Shown here piece by piece: positions 11,110 through 22,683 of a stretch of 64,000 nt of DNA. The notes under the pieces are model-generated. The model saw nothing but the letters and a program-made list of their open reading frames with translations. It did no database searches and was not told where the DNA came from. Within the stretch, counting starts at the first letter, position 1, and every line of letters begins with the position of its first letter. The stretch comes from Plectosphaerella cucumerina (lineage: Eukaryota; Ascomycota; Sordariomycetes; Glomerellales; Plectosphaerellaceae), in assembly GCA_020746995.1 (NCBI GenBank), contig JAGPXD010000005.1:496001-560000 (forward strand), in the 5' to 3' direction. The position numbers were made by a program, and so were the translations under genes.

Positions 11110-11646
11110 TTTATCTCGTCCTCGGTCTCAGGAGTCACGATGCGCGAGCACGAAGTGGGCGACACGATCAGGGACCTTGCAGCCGAAGGCATTGCCATGC
11201 AAGGCTTTCAGGCAACATCGAAGCTGTTGGATCCCGCCTTGCAATTTCAGATCTATCCAATGGAGTCGGCTTTTGGAATCCGCGTGAAAGGCCTCCCGAG
11301 CGCCATGGCGATGAAGATGGCTCGCTTTGCCATGGGCATCGTGGCCGTGACGGCAGCAAACAACCCACAGATCACCATCAACGGAGCGGTGCCCCAGCAA
11401 GCTGTCAGACTCGTTGTCGAGCACTGGGAGTGGGCCACGCCAATTCTCGTCACGGTGGTAACGCTGCATCTGGCCCTTGCCCTTACCGCCTCGTTTGTGA
11501 CGATCCGAGTTGCTGTCCCAACGGGTGGCCCAATCGCTTTCGCCCAGGTGCTTCGGCCACTCGCGAATCTCATACATCTAGGTGACAAGAAATCTCTCAC
11601 AGAGCGGGACAGTACTGGCCGCTGGATGTATAGATACAGACTTTAG
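11110..11646 (+). pseudogene. 3' fragment of a membrane-protein gene
   Basis: The encoded peptide aligns with the last third of the 580-aa membrane protein at 16344-18277. Shared landmarks are EHEVGD, LAAEGIAMQGF (LAAGGIALQGY in the full gene), the Ala-Met-Ala-x-Lys block, VPQQAVRLVVEHW (VPEQAVELVVEHW) and a following membrane segment ending RVAVPTGGPIAFAQVL (RVVIPRGGPVALARVL). Similarity starts near 11110 (VSGVTMREHEVGD versus VSNATLPEHEVGD). The first two thirds, including the N-terminal membrane segments, are missing. The C-terminus stops at 11646 soon after WMYRYRL. An ATG at 11140 could still start a 168-aa protein, but nothing supports its expression. Confidence 0.75.
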
Positions 11647-11897
11647 GCAGGCGGGAAATATCATGATCTCTACATGGAGGAAGAGCCAAGCTCGCTTTGA
11701 GCGACAGGTGGGTTTCATTTGCAGGATACCTACATAGATCAGTCTAGAGTAATTCCAAAGCCACCCAGTGCACCAGGGTCTTGAACTTGATTTACTCTGC
11801 CCTGCGATGCGCCAAACGCCTCCAAGTGCGGCCTGGGAACGGAGAGCTCTCCAGTGACGGTCAGATAGGTACTAGTAGTGTGTCGTCCCTTGTATGC

Positions 11898-12922
11898 CTA
11901 ACACCTGCTGCGAGCTGCTTCGAATAGACTCATCTCGCTCTCCTCCTCTTGAAGCTGGAAAGACGCCCCGGGCCCGCTCCGGATAATGTTGGCGGGGTGA
12001 AAAACGTTGAAGGCGACAGATACCATGATCATGGGCACCGCGTCAAATATGTAGATGTATATCTCCTTGATCATCAGCTCTCCCTCTTTGCCCCCAGCAT
12101 ATTCGGCAACCCGGAAGATGGATCGCAGCATGATGAGAATGCTGGTGCCGTAGAGTACGAGGAGCAGAGTTTTCCACGGTGACAAGATCTTGCAACTCTT
12201 GGTGGTCGGCTGGTGATGAATACGGTAGTGGAAGACCATGGTCGCGACGATAAAGAGGCTGAAAAAGGCAATCTGGATGCCGAGGCCAATGAGCACAATC
12301 ATTTTGGCTAGGTCCAGGGCCGACTTCGTGTCTGCACTGGAGAGCATTCCACCACCTATGTCATGAGTTAGCCGCGCTTTTGTCTGGCTGCTTGCCTGGC
12401 TGTGGCCAGGCCTCACGATGGGACGTACCAGCTCCTTGAGCGAGGATCGACAGCACGTCGCCGACAAGGAAGAACTTTGTGAGCCATCTTAACCTGATAA
12501 TGGAGTAATGACCCGCCTCCAAGAGCGCGATCAGCCTGCCAAGTACCATGTAGATGGAGACAGCGTAGAAAGGCGGGCCGAGGAGCAGCAGGAGATTCTG
12601 TAGAATGAACGGGAGCAGTGTCCATTGATTCGTCTCTTCGGTCGCGCTTATGGCTCTCCCAACGTATCCTCCAACCTCGACTATACGGATCAAGGATCAG
12701 CGATGAATCTGGAGAGATCAAATGGAACTGGTGCGGGCGGTAGGTAGACTCACGAAGGCAGCCGATGAGAAATGGGATAAAGTACCATGATCTCATACAC
12801 CAGATCTGCCACATGTGGTATCCAGACGAGGCCACGAAAAGCAGTGTAAAGATGAGGGCGGCCTCGAAGGACGGATCGTAAGCATAGTAGTGAGTCTGAT
12901 CTTTGCCTGCGACGTTGGACAT
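11898..12922 (-). CDS. RTA1-like multi-spanning membrane protein
   Basis: Three exons, 12922-12754, 12680-12429 and 12355-11898, encode 292 aa. Both introns are 73 nt, with GTGAGT and GTACGT donors. The protein has about seven hydrophobic segments. Family landmarks are a short N-terminus ending before the first segment (YDPSFEAALIFTLLFVAS), GCLLEVGGYVGRA across the first splice, FILQNLLLLLGPPFYAVSIYMVLGR, a GDVLSILAQGAGGG loop and FRVAEYAGG before the last segments. RTA1 proteins are fungal lipid-translocating or stress-resistance proteins of the plasma membrane; the substrate cannot be told. The start ATG is the first in frame that gives the usual N-terminus. Confidence 0.92.
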
Positions 12923-13095
12923 CTTCGACGAGTTCTTAGGTGGGGTTGAAAGGTAGTGATGGTGGTGCGGAGGAAGTTGGCGCGAGTGTTGTGCGATTGG
13001 GAATGTAACGAATACCAGAAAAACTTGATAGAATTGCGAGTAGTAGATGATTCGAGAGCACTCCCTGATGACTCTAGCAGCGGTGGATTTGGCAG

Positions 13096-13104
13096 TTATA
13101 TAGA
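13096..13104 (-). promoter_or_regulatory. TATA-like box of the RTA1 gene
   Basis: A TATATA motif on the minus strand, about 175 bp before the RTA1-like start codon. Confidence 0.35.
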
Positions 13105-14154
13105 AATTTCTCTTCTTCAACGAGAACGCTTCGCATATGGTGAGCTCCAATTGACATCGCTTGCGGCTCTGGTCCGCAGCTCAGACACAGCCGCTGTGCA
13201 ACTTGCTTGTAGCATGTTGCGGTTTCGTTCCCGATGCGAGATAATCCATGGTCTCGCATACATGTACTATCGTCGTGGCATCGTCAACATCAACAGTTGA
13301 ATCGCAATCATGGAACGAGTTGCCAAGCATCTTGGCTGTTAAGCTTACGACAACCTGGGTTTTGGTCTTAATCTGGCCTGGGTGTCATGTCAAAATGGAT
13401 GCTCAGCCACACTGGGCTGGCTAGATGTGCCCCTATCGGGCCATGCTAGCACAACGCGAAAACGACTGGACGCGAAAACGACTGGATGCGAAAACGAGGC
13501 GAAAATAAAGGGGAGTTCCGAGAATCACCCCACTAGAAACTGCCTGCGTTTAATCTAACACCCGACTCGAACGTACTTTGAATCTAATCGCTGTGCACCT
13601 TGTGGGTAATCTCGTCGCTTGGTTTTCTAGGGAGGTAGGCAAGGCCTGGCTTCTCAATGAGGGGCTGTGCCAGTGCAACAAGAGCTTAAAGCCAACAGTT
13701 ATTGCCCTGCATACCCCGAGAGCCGTCTGTGCTTCGGCTCGGCTGCCTTTAGATGCATCCTATAGAGTGACCTCTGCTTGGTGTTTCCATCTTCGGATCA
13801 TCCCACGCACACACGCGCAGTTGCGGACGATGGAATTCATGGTGAACGTCGTGAGACTCGATGGAGGAAGATGATCATGGAGAAGAAGGGTAATTGTCCC
13901 CGTCTATACCACAAGGCAATCATCTCAACAAACTCCTGAAGATGAACCAACAGGGACCTTCGAGCCTGGTAAAGTCTTTGAAGTATATGTAAAAATTGGT
14001 TTTCTTGAGAAGGAAAAGTTGTGAACTAGATCCGTCGGGGTTGAGATGAGAAGAAGTATAAACAAAAAGCCCTCTTGCTCCTTCATCCCATGATTTTTCT
14101 CTGGCTATATTGATGTTGGATGGTCTTGCCCCGTCGGAGCCCTTATCATGCCTT
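13105..14154. other. Intergenic with a 16-bp tandem repeat
   Basis: No supported gene. It includes the short tandem repeat at 13454-13500. Confidence 0.5.
13454..13500. repeat. 16-bp tandem repeat, three copies
   Basis: Three consecutive copies of ACGCGAAAACGACTGG; the third is degenerate. It is non-coding. Confidence 0.85.
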
Positions 14155-15292
14155 TCAGTTGAGACGCAGAACACAGAGATCATCTGCGTCTGTGGTGAAC
14201 TTGACATCGCGGGCCTCAATGGCGGAACACTTCAGGGGCGCCGGCCAGATCATGTCATCGCTCTGCCAGCCACGCAGGCGCGAGACCCTAGACCACAGAT
14301 GGCGAAGCATCCAGCCCTCCATGTCGGTCAACTCGGGAGCCATGTCGAAACCGCCGCTTCCGGGCATCATGACGAACTTTTTGGGCGCGTTTTCGGGAAG
14401 CCACAGTATGTTGCAGATTGTGCGGTTGGTCGGACGGGTATTGTCGGTGAGGAAGTCGGGGAATCCAAATGTGTGGCCCTAACGATGAATGTGCGGTCAG
14501 CCCTTGAAGTCTCGAGGGTGGAATAGATCGAAACAGATGGGTACGTACAAACTCATGAACGGGCATCGGCCAAGGCTTACCCTGCGAACCGATCGTCTCC
14601 CAACCGAAGAGGCTAAGATCGACGCCAAAGGACGCCGCGGCGCCCATGTTGTAGTCTCCCCAGAGCGGGCTCAGGACGAGGTATTGGTGGAATCGTCGGT
14701 CTGGGCCGCCAGGACAGCCCGAGTAATCGCCGTCTTGATGAAGCTCGCGCGAGCAGCCCGGGTTGCAGGTGGGAAGGCCGTCGGTGTCATGGAAGCCAGT
14801 GTGCACGTCGAAGCCATCCGTGGGCCCTTCAATCTGAGCTGTATCGTTGACCGCCCAAGCAGCAACGTTGACGTTGACATCTTCGTAGGGGAAGCCGTCC
14901 CAGCTGGGGAGCCAGCGGAGCCACTGCTGGATGCTTTGCTCGTACACTGACTCCAGCTGCTCGCGGTTCTCTTGGGTCAAGCTGCTAGTCGATCCCCAGC
15001 GAAGGCAAAGGTTGATAGTTCTGCTCTGGCGTGAGTCCTTGATTGTGCTTCGCAACCCGAGATGGGAAAAGATTCCTTACCCCTGGCCATCCATGATCTG
15101 GTCGAGAGCCCAGTTGTTGGTTGCAGAGATGTTGAGGCCTACTTCATAGTCGGATCGGGCCATCATATGGTCCCATACCTGTGGCAAAGACGTCCTCCAC
15201 TGCTCGGGAAAGGTGGTGTTGCTGCCGGTGCACGAGGTTGCCATGACCACGACGGCGGCGTTCGCCAGGGCAAAAAGATGATGATGGATCAT
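14155..15292 (-). CDS. Secreted HExxH protein (putative zinc metallopeptidase)
   Basis: Exons 15292-15081, 15020-14549 and 14478-14155 encode 335 aa. A short signal peptide (MIHHHLFALANAAVVVMATS) is followed by a block (YEVGLNISATNNWALDQIMDGQG, then TINLCLRW) found in a fungal secreted family often annotated as neutral zinc metallopeptidase or cellulose-binding protein. The zinc motif HEFGHTFGF (residues 226-234) is rebuilt exactly across intron 2 (14479-14548, GTACGT...TAG), which supports the model. A conserved stretch DCDPAC-like (CNPGCSRELHQDGDYSGCPGG) precedes it, and a MEGWMLRHLW block follows. Catalysis is inferred from the motif only. It is likely extracellular. Confidence 0.8.
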
Positions 15293-16343
15293 GGTCGAGG
15301 TGATGATACACCGGGTGCAGGCTGGATGGTCTCCTTCCAATGTAGTCGCTTAAAGGATGGGATGGGCTTTTAAAGCTTCCACACCCGCCTAAAGGTTGTA
15401 ACCAGCGTCGTCATGATTCTCTCAGGACTCAGTACATGCATGTGTCGGACGGACAATGACCGACGACGACTGTGGCAGTGCTGATCAACATTGAATGACA
15501 GGCCAACATGAAGCCAGGTCCACCTGTCATCACATACCTGTACATTGAGCTTGGCAAGAGAAGCCAGCCGTTACTTCCGAGCTTCCTGTGTCGTTCTCAT
15601 GATGGATCGTCAGCCGTAATTCATGGATCCAGTCGATACAGAGGAGCAGACCTCGGCACGTTAGGCGTTCTCGACGTGCACCTTACCCATTTCAAGTTAT
15701 ATCCCCACCCCCCTTGACATTCAAGTTTGTCCGAGCTTCTCGACCTTGGACCCATCAGGGAGCATCTCCGAGCACGCCCAAGGCTGACTTCTGAGATCCA
15801 CCCTGTCTGGTACGGTATTTCTCTTGCAGGGATCTCATGGGATTCGGCGAATGCTGTGCAAGCCTTGCAGGGTCTTGGCACATCGGCCTCTCAAGTCTCA
15901 ACCCCTGGGTTGCTCCACTCCGTCGGCAACCTGGAAACGTGAGGATCCGGACTGCGTTCTTGGTACGGACATGCCGAAGGCTACCTTACCTGTTGGGTGG
16001 GTGGAGAACCGCCAACCTGGAAACTACCAGACTTTTTACGAGGCACGACTCGGAGTAGTTTGGCGGTTCTCCACCCTCCCAACAGGTATACGGTAGGCAC
16101 CCAGATAGTATTAGTGAAACAACCGAGTCCCACTGGAGAATCGAGGCCTCTCTCCATCCAACGTCAAGTTTTCCATTCGACTTGTTCCCTCCACGCGCAA
16201 CACGTCGGGTCACTTTGAGGATCCATTGTTTCCATTTGATCCAACCTCTTTCTTTCACTCGATACCTCGAGTCAACCTGAGCCCCCAATATCCATTCATA
16301 CCAGACTTCGCCCTGGGCGGGCCTTGTAGCCGCCAACGTCGGT
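15293..16343. other. Intergenic with a foldback element
   Basis: Divergent spacer between the HExxH gene and the membrane-protein gene. It holds the inverted repeat described separately and no supported gene. Confidence 0.5.
15981..16095. repeat. Foldback (MITE-like) inverted repeat
   Basis: Arms at 15989-16015 and 16060-16086 are inverted copies matching at 26 of 27 positions, with a 44-bp loop. Similarity extends outward a little with a small gap. It would form a strong hairpin. It could be a miniature inverted-repeat element; no clear target duplication was identified. Confidence 0.6.
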
Positions 16344-18277
16344 ATGCGGCACAACTTTGTGGCTCTCCAAGAATACGAGCCCACAATGAACGGAAGCATC
16401 CCCCCCTTTCCGCGGCAATTGGCCGCTGTGACAGAGAACCAGGACGCAAGGGGCATCGAAAGGCAGACACAAAGGCCGCATCAGTTTCGAGGCTTCGCTG
16501 CCGCTCGCAGGTCTCGAGCTTTTACTGTCATCCGAATCCTGTCCGGCTGGCTCGTTACAATGGCCACTGTCGGCATGCTAGTCGTCATTCTGTGGTTTTA
16601 CTCGGAGGTTGTGGTCATCATGACCGATACTACCAAGCGGGAATTCAATGCCTGGGTCACCGGCCTCTCCATCGCTTTGGGTCTTCTCGTTGCTTGGGGC
16701 TTGAGCAACATGGTCGGCACCTTGCGCTGGTGGATTCTCTCCCACAAGCACCACTCCCTTCGCAAGGTGAGTGTTCACCCCTTTTCCAACAACGATGCAT
16801 AGTTCGAACCTAATACCGTCGCCGTCTTTTTCTAGATCGATATGATCTTACAGATGGACAGCATTGGCCAAGTAATATTGCTGGGCTTCAAGACTCGAAG
16901 CATTCGCACACGAGCATCCGTGTTATCTTGGGTCCTCCTCGTCGTGGTAAGTCCATGTCGTAACCCTTTCGCCCCCGACGCCTTCCATGGGATAAGTTCT
17001 CACAACGCAAAGGGATCCCAAGTAGCACTCGCCATCGTCGGCCTTTGCTATTCCGTTGAGGTCGCCACATCGCAGACTCTCCGCATCACTCCTGGAAAGG
17101 TCGCCACCCCGGACCTGCGCACCATCCAGGCGCTGGAGACGATGCCGGGTTCTACGCCCTCGACATCGACGAAGGAATATATCATGAACAGGTTTGTTCC
17201 TCCCACAAGTCATCCCTAAACATGAACTAATAGCAGTGTGAAATTAGTTATGGCCTAACTGCACTGGCCTACGCAGGAGCCGAGATGGACCGGCTTCCCG
17301 TCCAAGGACAGCTACGAGACTCTAGCGATCCAGTCATATTCTGCGATTGGGCTACATGTCAATATGTCTTCTACGAGAGACCGGCGACGGAAACCCAAGA
17401 CGATGCCACCATCCGACTGACCGTTGCTACGGATCGGTCCATCAACGCCACCACAACATGCAAGAGCTGGTCCGTCTCGGCCACCGACCTTCTTACCCAG
17501 ACCGTTTCATTCAGCGATAAGAGCGGCGGCGGTGGCGTCACATCTAACATATCTTTTCCCGTGGTCCCGGGGACAGATCAGACCATCTACGTCACCAATA
17601 CGACAGCCCCGTGCGGGATCGGCTGCAGCCAGATCACGGCGCTCGAAATGTCAAGCGGCTCTTCCTGGCTCTATAACTGTACCGTCATCATCGGAACCGT
17701 CTCCAACGCCACCTTGCCCGAGCACGAGGTGGGTGACGAGGTCAGGCAGCTTGCCGCGGGCGGCATCGCCCTGCAGGGCTACTTTGCCCAACTTCGGCTT
17801 GGCGACGGTCTCCAGAGCCAAGTTTACCCAGCAAAGTCCATCAACGGATATCCAAATATTGGATTGGCGGAAGCCATGGCGCGCAAGATAACGCAGTTTT
17901 CCATTGGCGCCATCGCCGTCATGGCCGACCTCAACACGCCCGTGGCCTTGGATGGGTTTGTGCCCGAGCAGGCCGTGGAGCTTGTCGTCGAGCACTGGGG
18001 TTATGTCAGTCTGATTCTCACAGGCGTAGCCTTGTTGCATCTCGCGCTAAGTGTCGTGATGCTCTGGGTGTCTCTGCGGGTTGTGATCCCGAGAGGCGGG
18101 CCTGTGGCACTGGCGCGGGTGTTGGCATCCATGACGGATAAGCCCGAAAGTGAACCGACATCTGGCCATGAGAGGGGTGGGTATGAGCGCTGGATTTACA
18201 AGTTCAAGTATATTCCGGAGCTGAAGCTCTATGACGTGTACTTTGAGAGGGAAGAAAAAGTCCCAGACGCCTTATAG
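16344..18277 (+). CDS. Unnamed fungal multi-spanning membrane protein, 580 aa
   Basis: Exons 16344-16766, 16836-16946, 17013-17191 and 17248-18277 join in frame to 580 aa. Introns are 69, 66 and 56 nt with GTGAGT, GTAAGT and GTTTGT donors; the third uses the acceptor at 17247, giving NSYGLTALAYAGAEM. The protein has N-terminal membrane segments around TVIRILSGWLVTMATVGMLV and FNAWVTGLSIALGLLVAWGL, then LRWWILSHKHHSLRK, a third hydrophobic stretch, a long glycosylatable lumenal or outer part (several N-x-T/S sites and cysteines) and a last membrane segment (LILTGVALLHLALSVVMLWV). It belongs to an ascomycete family without assigned function. An ATG 42 bp downstream (before NGSIPPFPR) is an alternative start. 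A relic of its 3' third lies at 11110-11646. Confidence 0.8.
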
Positions 18278-19028
18278 CCTGAGTAGGTAGACACTCTATA
18301 GCTAGAGTAGTAATAATAGTTAAAGAATAGTACTTATGAGAATAGTAGTTACGTTAGTAATAACCAGCGAATGCCTGGTATTATATTTTTTCCCCTTTAG
18401 TCATGTTTCCACTTTTATCTCCGGCGACTATTACAATGAAGTTAAACAATGACTACGAAGATGGTGACGTTAGTAGTCCGGGCTCTTAATCAGCGGGAAT
18501 AGGGCTTATTGGCGGCGCTGGAGTGGCTGGTATTATCGCGCCTCTTGTCTTGTGAGCAAACCGGTTTTTTCAGTCTGCTGTATGGTTAACAGCATGGAAA
18601 TATTTTACCCCGGTTCCAAATATCTCGGCGGCGGCGCTCAACACCAGGCGGAGCTATCATGATACCGGACAAAGTCTCCCGTAGTCTCCCTCACAAGTGT
18701 TCCGAGGTGGCATTGCCACTCGACGTGCTCAGTTGTTTCGGCGTTCTCCAATCACCATACGTTCAGCTGGCCGGTCCTGCAAGGGAAAATGCAAGGCAAA
18801 ACGAGGCCGACTGCATTCAGGAGGCAACAGGAAGATCCAGCCACGAGACTGGTCGCTATATCAGGCTGCACCAATCACAGCGTCTGTCTGGATGTCGTGG
18901 AACCCGAGAATCTGGAGCTGTCACACACCGGTGTGACCACTTAACCGCTGTGGCTGATGAGCTGAGGCTCCTCCCCTCGAGGAGGTCTACTTTTAATCGT
19001 CCTTGCAACACCCCAGCTTCTCCAGGTC
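18278..19028. other. Intergenic between two membrane-protein genes
   Basis: It contains repeat copy 3 close to the end of the upstream gene. A short open piece around 18860-18938 reads GCTNHSVCLDVVEPENLELS and then stops. It might be a lost or unrecognised 5' exon of the next gene, but no clear splice joins it. Confidence 0.35.
18343..18386. repeat. Dispersed repeat, copy 3 (diverged)
   Basis: It shares the CCAGCGAAT-x-CC core with copies 1 and 2. Here the flanks make a small perfect stem, ACCAG/CTGGT. It lies about 65 bp after the stop codon of the 580-aa membrane-protein gene. Confidence 0.4.
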
Positions 19029-21254
19029 ATGTTCCACCCAATTCTTCGACACATCATGGATTTCAACCGCACACTCATCGAGAAGTTGCGCAGTTCGGCT
19101 CCCCCAGAGGGCTTCATCAGCGGCAGTGGCGCTACGACTTGGTCCGCTGAATGTTCCTATCTCTTGCTCAAGGGTTGGACAAAATCTCAAGACGACATTA
19201 TCCGAGATGGCCTCGTCGACAGACACGGCCTGATCACGACCAGGGTGGAAGATGCCTGGGGCATCACCGTCCAAGTTTGCGAGAAGTTTTGTAGCCGGAG
19301 CTCCCTCGGTCTCATCTTCAACTTTAACCGCTTCGCCTCTGGGTCGACAAACTACCTGCTCCCGTGGCTAGCCCTTGCCGCACAGCTGCCATACGAGACG
19401 GGCGACGCCCTCGGCGGCATCTTCAGCTTCTGCATCGCCCTCGGCAGCCCCGTGCTGATCACCTATTCCCTCATGATGACCATCCTCAATGCGCGCTGGG
19501 CCGACAAGCTGTTCAAGAAGCTGAGGATTAGGGCCGCGGGTTGTCCTCGCTTCAAAGATCCCGTAAACAACGCCCAGATCCTCGTATTGGCCGCGCGACA
19601 GACGCCCATCAGATTATCTCACCAGGATGATTGTCTCGGGAACCTGGTGTGGCTCCGGAACAACGAGCGCTGGTGGGAACAGATCGGGAACAGGCTGAAA
19701 GCTTCTCGCCGAGGTTTCACCCTGTCCTTCTTCGCGCAGACGACGGTGGCCATCATGGCCTGGACTCTCACCGTCGTTGGGTCGATGGACTCCAACTTAG
19801 GAAACACCTCAGAAGCCTTGGTTCTGTCCTCTGGCACCATGTGGACGTGGCTTGTACGTCTTGAATACTTTCTTGTTCCTACGGCCGGTACTGGCGATAG
19901 GTGAATGCAGATTCCGGTGATATGTGGGGGGATCATGGTAGACAGCCAGGGCGCCGCAAACTCCATTCAAGATGCTTTCGATGGCGCGGGTGCCCCGGCT
20001 TCCACCGACAACCAACACCGACAGGGACAACAAACAGCTGAGGCATCGGCGAATGACAGCAGCGAGAGCGAGCAAAGGGATCAGCAAGAACAGCAGCAAC
20101 AACCTCACCTGCCGAATCCGCGGAAGTATGGCGGCATCATCATTCTTGAGAACGGAGACAATGTGATGCTTGGACCCGAAAGCGTGTCCGCCACCCGAAT
20201 CCGCCGCCAAGTAACGAGGGCCACGACGCCCGGTGACCACGGCGAAATCAAGCCCGCCCTCCGATTATTCGGCGTGGGCGATGACGAGAGGCAGCAGGGC
20301 CCTGCATTCAACTTTGCTCGGATCATCACCTGGCGCAACTTCACCAAGCATCTTTGCGACGCTTTTGAGCGCGCCATGGAGACAGAGAAGCGCATGAGCG
20401 GTGCAGATCGCACACAGGCTCAAGAAGACCCGTGGCACCAGGTCTCTCGCCGCCCTGAGGTAGCCCCTACCCATACCCCTGCGCTATTCGAGTACGACAT
20501 GGCGCCTACCGAGGAACATGATTTTTGGTGGCATGTCATCTGTGCTACCGTGGCAGGGCTGTTTCTCCAATGGGGCACCACTGGGACTGCCATCTTCATC
20601 GCCATCAACACACCCGTGGAGGGGCTCGGTTGTCGGTCAGGAAGCTATCTGCTGTACGGCGTCGTCGCGACAGCAGCCTTCACCTTCATGCAGATATCAG
20701 CATTCGCAGCGCACATGGCTATGCATTTGCAGGAGAAACAGTACAAGGGGCACTCCGCTCCATACGAGCCACGCGAAGCCCCGTCGCGTGGCATCTCCTT
20801 GAAGGATCGTCGTCCTGAGCAAGGCCCAGCATCCACGACACCTTCCGAAAGACCACTGCTGGAAACGCCACATGAACTCGTCACAGAGAGGTCTCATGGC
20901 AGCGACAACCAGCAGCAGGAGTCGGAACAAACCATCTCATGGGTCAAGTTGCAGTTCTACCGCCATGTCGCGGCGCTGTGCCGCGTGTTTGCCTATCTTA
21001 TCCTGATGGCAAACACCAGCTGGCTTCTTCTCATATCTCTATTTGAGCTCATTGGCTTCTTTGATAGCTGCTACTGCTCGGCGAACCAACTCAGCACAGG
21101 GACCAAAGGATGGGCGCTCCTCTTCGCTGACGACTTAAGCCTCCAGATCAAAGCGCAGAGCTCCTGGACAGCAGGCATTTGTCTGACCGTGGTCTTCTGT
21201 GGCTTTTCCGGAGGACTGTTCTGGTATTGCTCGAGAGACGGCAAATCGAACTGA
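19029..21254 (+). CDS. Unnamed fungal multi-spanning membrane protein, about 722 aa
   Basis: Exons 19029-19853 and 19911-21254 join in frame across a 57-nt intron (GTACGT...GCAG), giving TMWTWLIPVICGGI. The first part has FNRTLIEKLRS, PPEGFISG and a WSAECSYLLLKGW block. Hydrophobic segments follow at LLPWLALAAQLP, GIFSFCIALGSPVLITYSLMM and the FFAQTTVAIMAWTLTVVG region. A long acidic, Gln-rich, hydrophilic stretch comes next, with more membrane segments near the C-terminus (WHVICATVAGLFLQW, VAALCRVFAYLILMANTSWLLL, and the last before the end). This layout matches a large uncharacterised ascomycete membrane family. The usual signal peptide before FNRTL is not seen, so the 5' end may be incomplete or begin in an undetected exon. 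Confidence 0.75.
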
Positions 21255-21948
21255 AAAAGACAAGTCAGGAACAGGCCAATATTCTTGAATGGAAAATAGT
21301 GGAGAGGTCAAGCCTGAAGGGCGGAAGCAGTCGGGGTCATACTGATATTTTTTCGCACAGCAGTTATCTAAGCTCTTGCAAACTCATGCTGAGTAACCGC
21401 TCGCGTTCAATTTGTATCGAGAGTAATAGATGCCCCAAGGTACCGCTCAATTTCAATGCCCAGAATGTTCGCAAATGTCTCACAACGATCCTCAGCCGCA
21501 TCATTCTTGGCGCCTTCGTCGGTAAGAATGTTCCGTTCATGCGTAGTCTGCCAGAACTGGATGCCGACGCCATCGTAGAATGTGCAAGAGAATGAAGTTA
21601 AGCAGGGTCCTTGAGGTACTGGGCTTTACTCTTCTCTGGGGCTTCCTAATAGCAGCTCTGATGCAGCTATCCGTGGTCCAAGCTGTCTTGGAGCACCACG
21701 GGCCACGTAATTATCTAGAACCAGATGTCTGAATCGACACATGAGGCGAACTGAGATGTCGTAGAGCTTGATGCTTTTTCACTATAGGCCAAAGGTGGTC
21801 TCCAACGAAGACTTAAATTGATGACTGTCGTGAGTTCTATAGGAATTTTGAGTATAGGGAAAGTTGTGCTTTAGGCAGACGGTGGAGCCTCCAGGGCTGA
21901 TCCTGACAATGGAACCCTCGGGTCGTATACCTCCAAAGTACCATTAAG

Positions 21949-22002
21949 GGTAGGATCAGTAGCTGGGTCGGCGACGAGCAGCGAATACCCGATGTTGTAT
22001 GT
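21949..22002. repeat. Dispersed repeat, copy 2
   Basis: Close relative of the 2467-2520 sequence. Its minus-strand frame reads TYNIGYSLLVADPATDP and is open for about 100 codons, though no known family was recognised in it. Confidence 0.5.
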
Positions 22003-22550
22003 CTTTTGGCTGTGATCTAAATCCATTTGTGTAGCTAATATTTCTAGTGCATTTCGGCTCGTTGGCTGTTCATGGATGCTGCCTTCCGAGGCTGACGCGG
22101 CATCGTGAACCCCCCTGCAAGGCAACCCCGGCGCAGACCTCAATACGAATATGTGCCTCACTTTGACGCAGTCAGCATTGGCAACTCCACTCACTTATGT
22201 TACCCCGTAATTGCTATGCATCTCTCATAACCGACCCTTAACTCGGCAGGTGCTTCTTCTCAACTTGGACTACGGCCAATAGGCAACAGGGCACGGCGGC
22301 CCCGAACATCACAACATGCAAGGCGGTAACTTTCTGTACCCACCAGTACCTAATTTATCCGCCTGCCAAGGCCCCAGGGTCTTCCAGCTCTGAGACCATT
22401 GGCCATTCTATGCATCCTTTGCATTGAGTCAACCTGCGAGTACACGAAGGCTTCTTCTTTTGGCTTGGCGGGCAACATCGCCAAGAGTTTTCTGTCCCCA
22501 GGCAACCGAAATGCCCACATTCTCCCACAATTTCTCATTGCGAGCGCGAG

Positions 22551-22558
22551 TATAAAAG
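22551..22558 (+). promoter_or_regulatory. TATA box of the secreted cysteine-rich gene
   Basis: A consensus TATAAAAG, 126 bp before the start codon at 22684. Confidence 0.6.
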
Positions 22559-22683
22559 GAGGGCGACCATCTGTTGTCCAGTCTGCTGTTGAGTTTCTGG
22601 ACAGGTCACTCTGCGCTTCCGCTCGCTTGTCTCCAAGATACCCAACGAAAACCCTCCCAGTCAACCCTCTTCATTGCTTCAAC

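Larger units (their letters stand above)
21255..22683. other. Intergenic, with repeat copy 2
   Basis: No supported gene. It holds the second copy of the dispersed repeat and, near its end, the promoter of the secreted protein at 22684. Confidence 0.5.
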
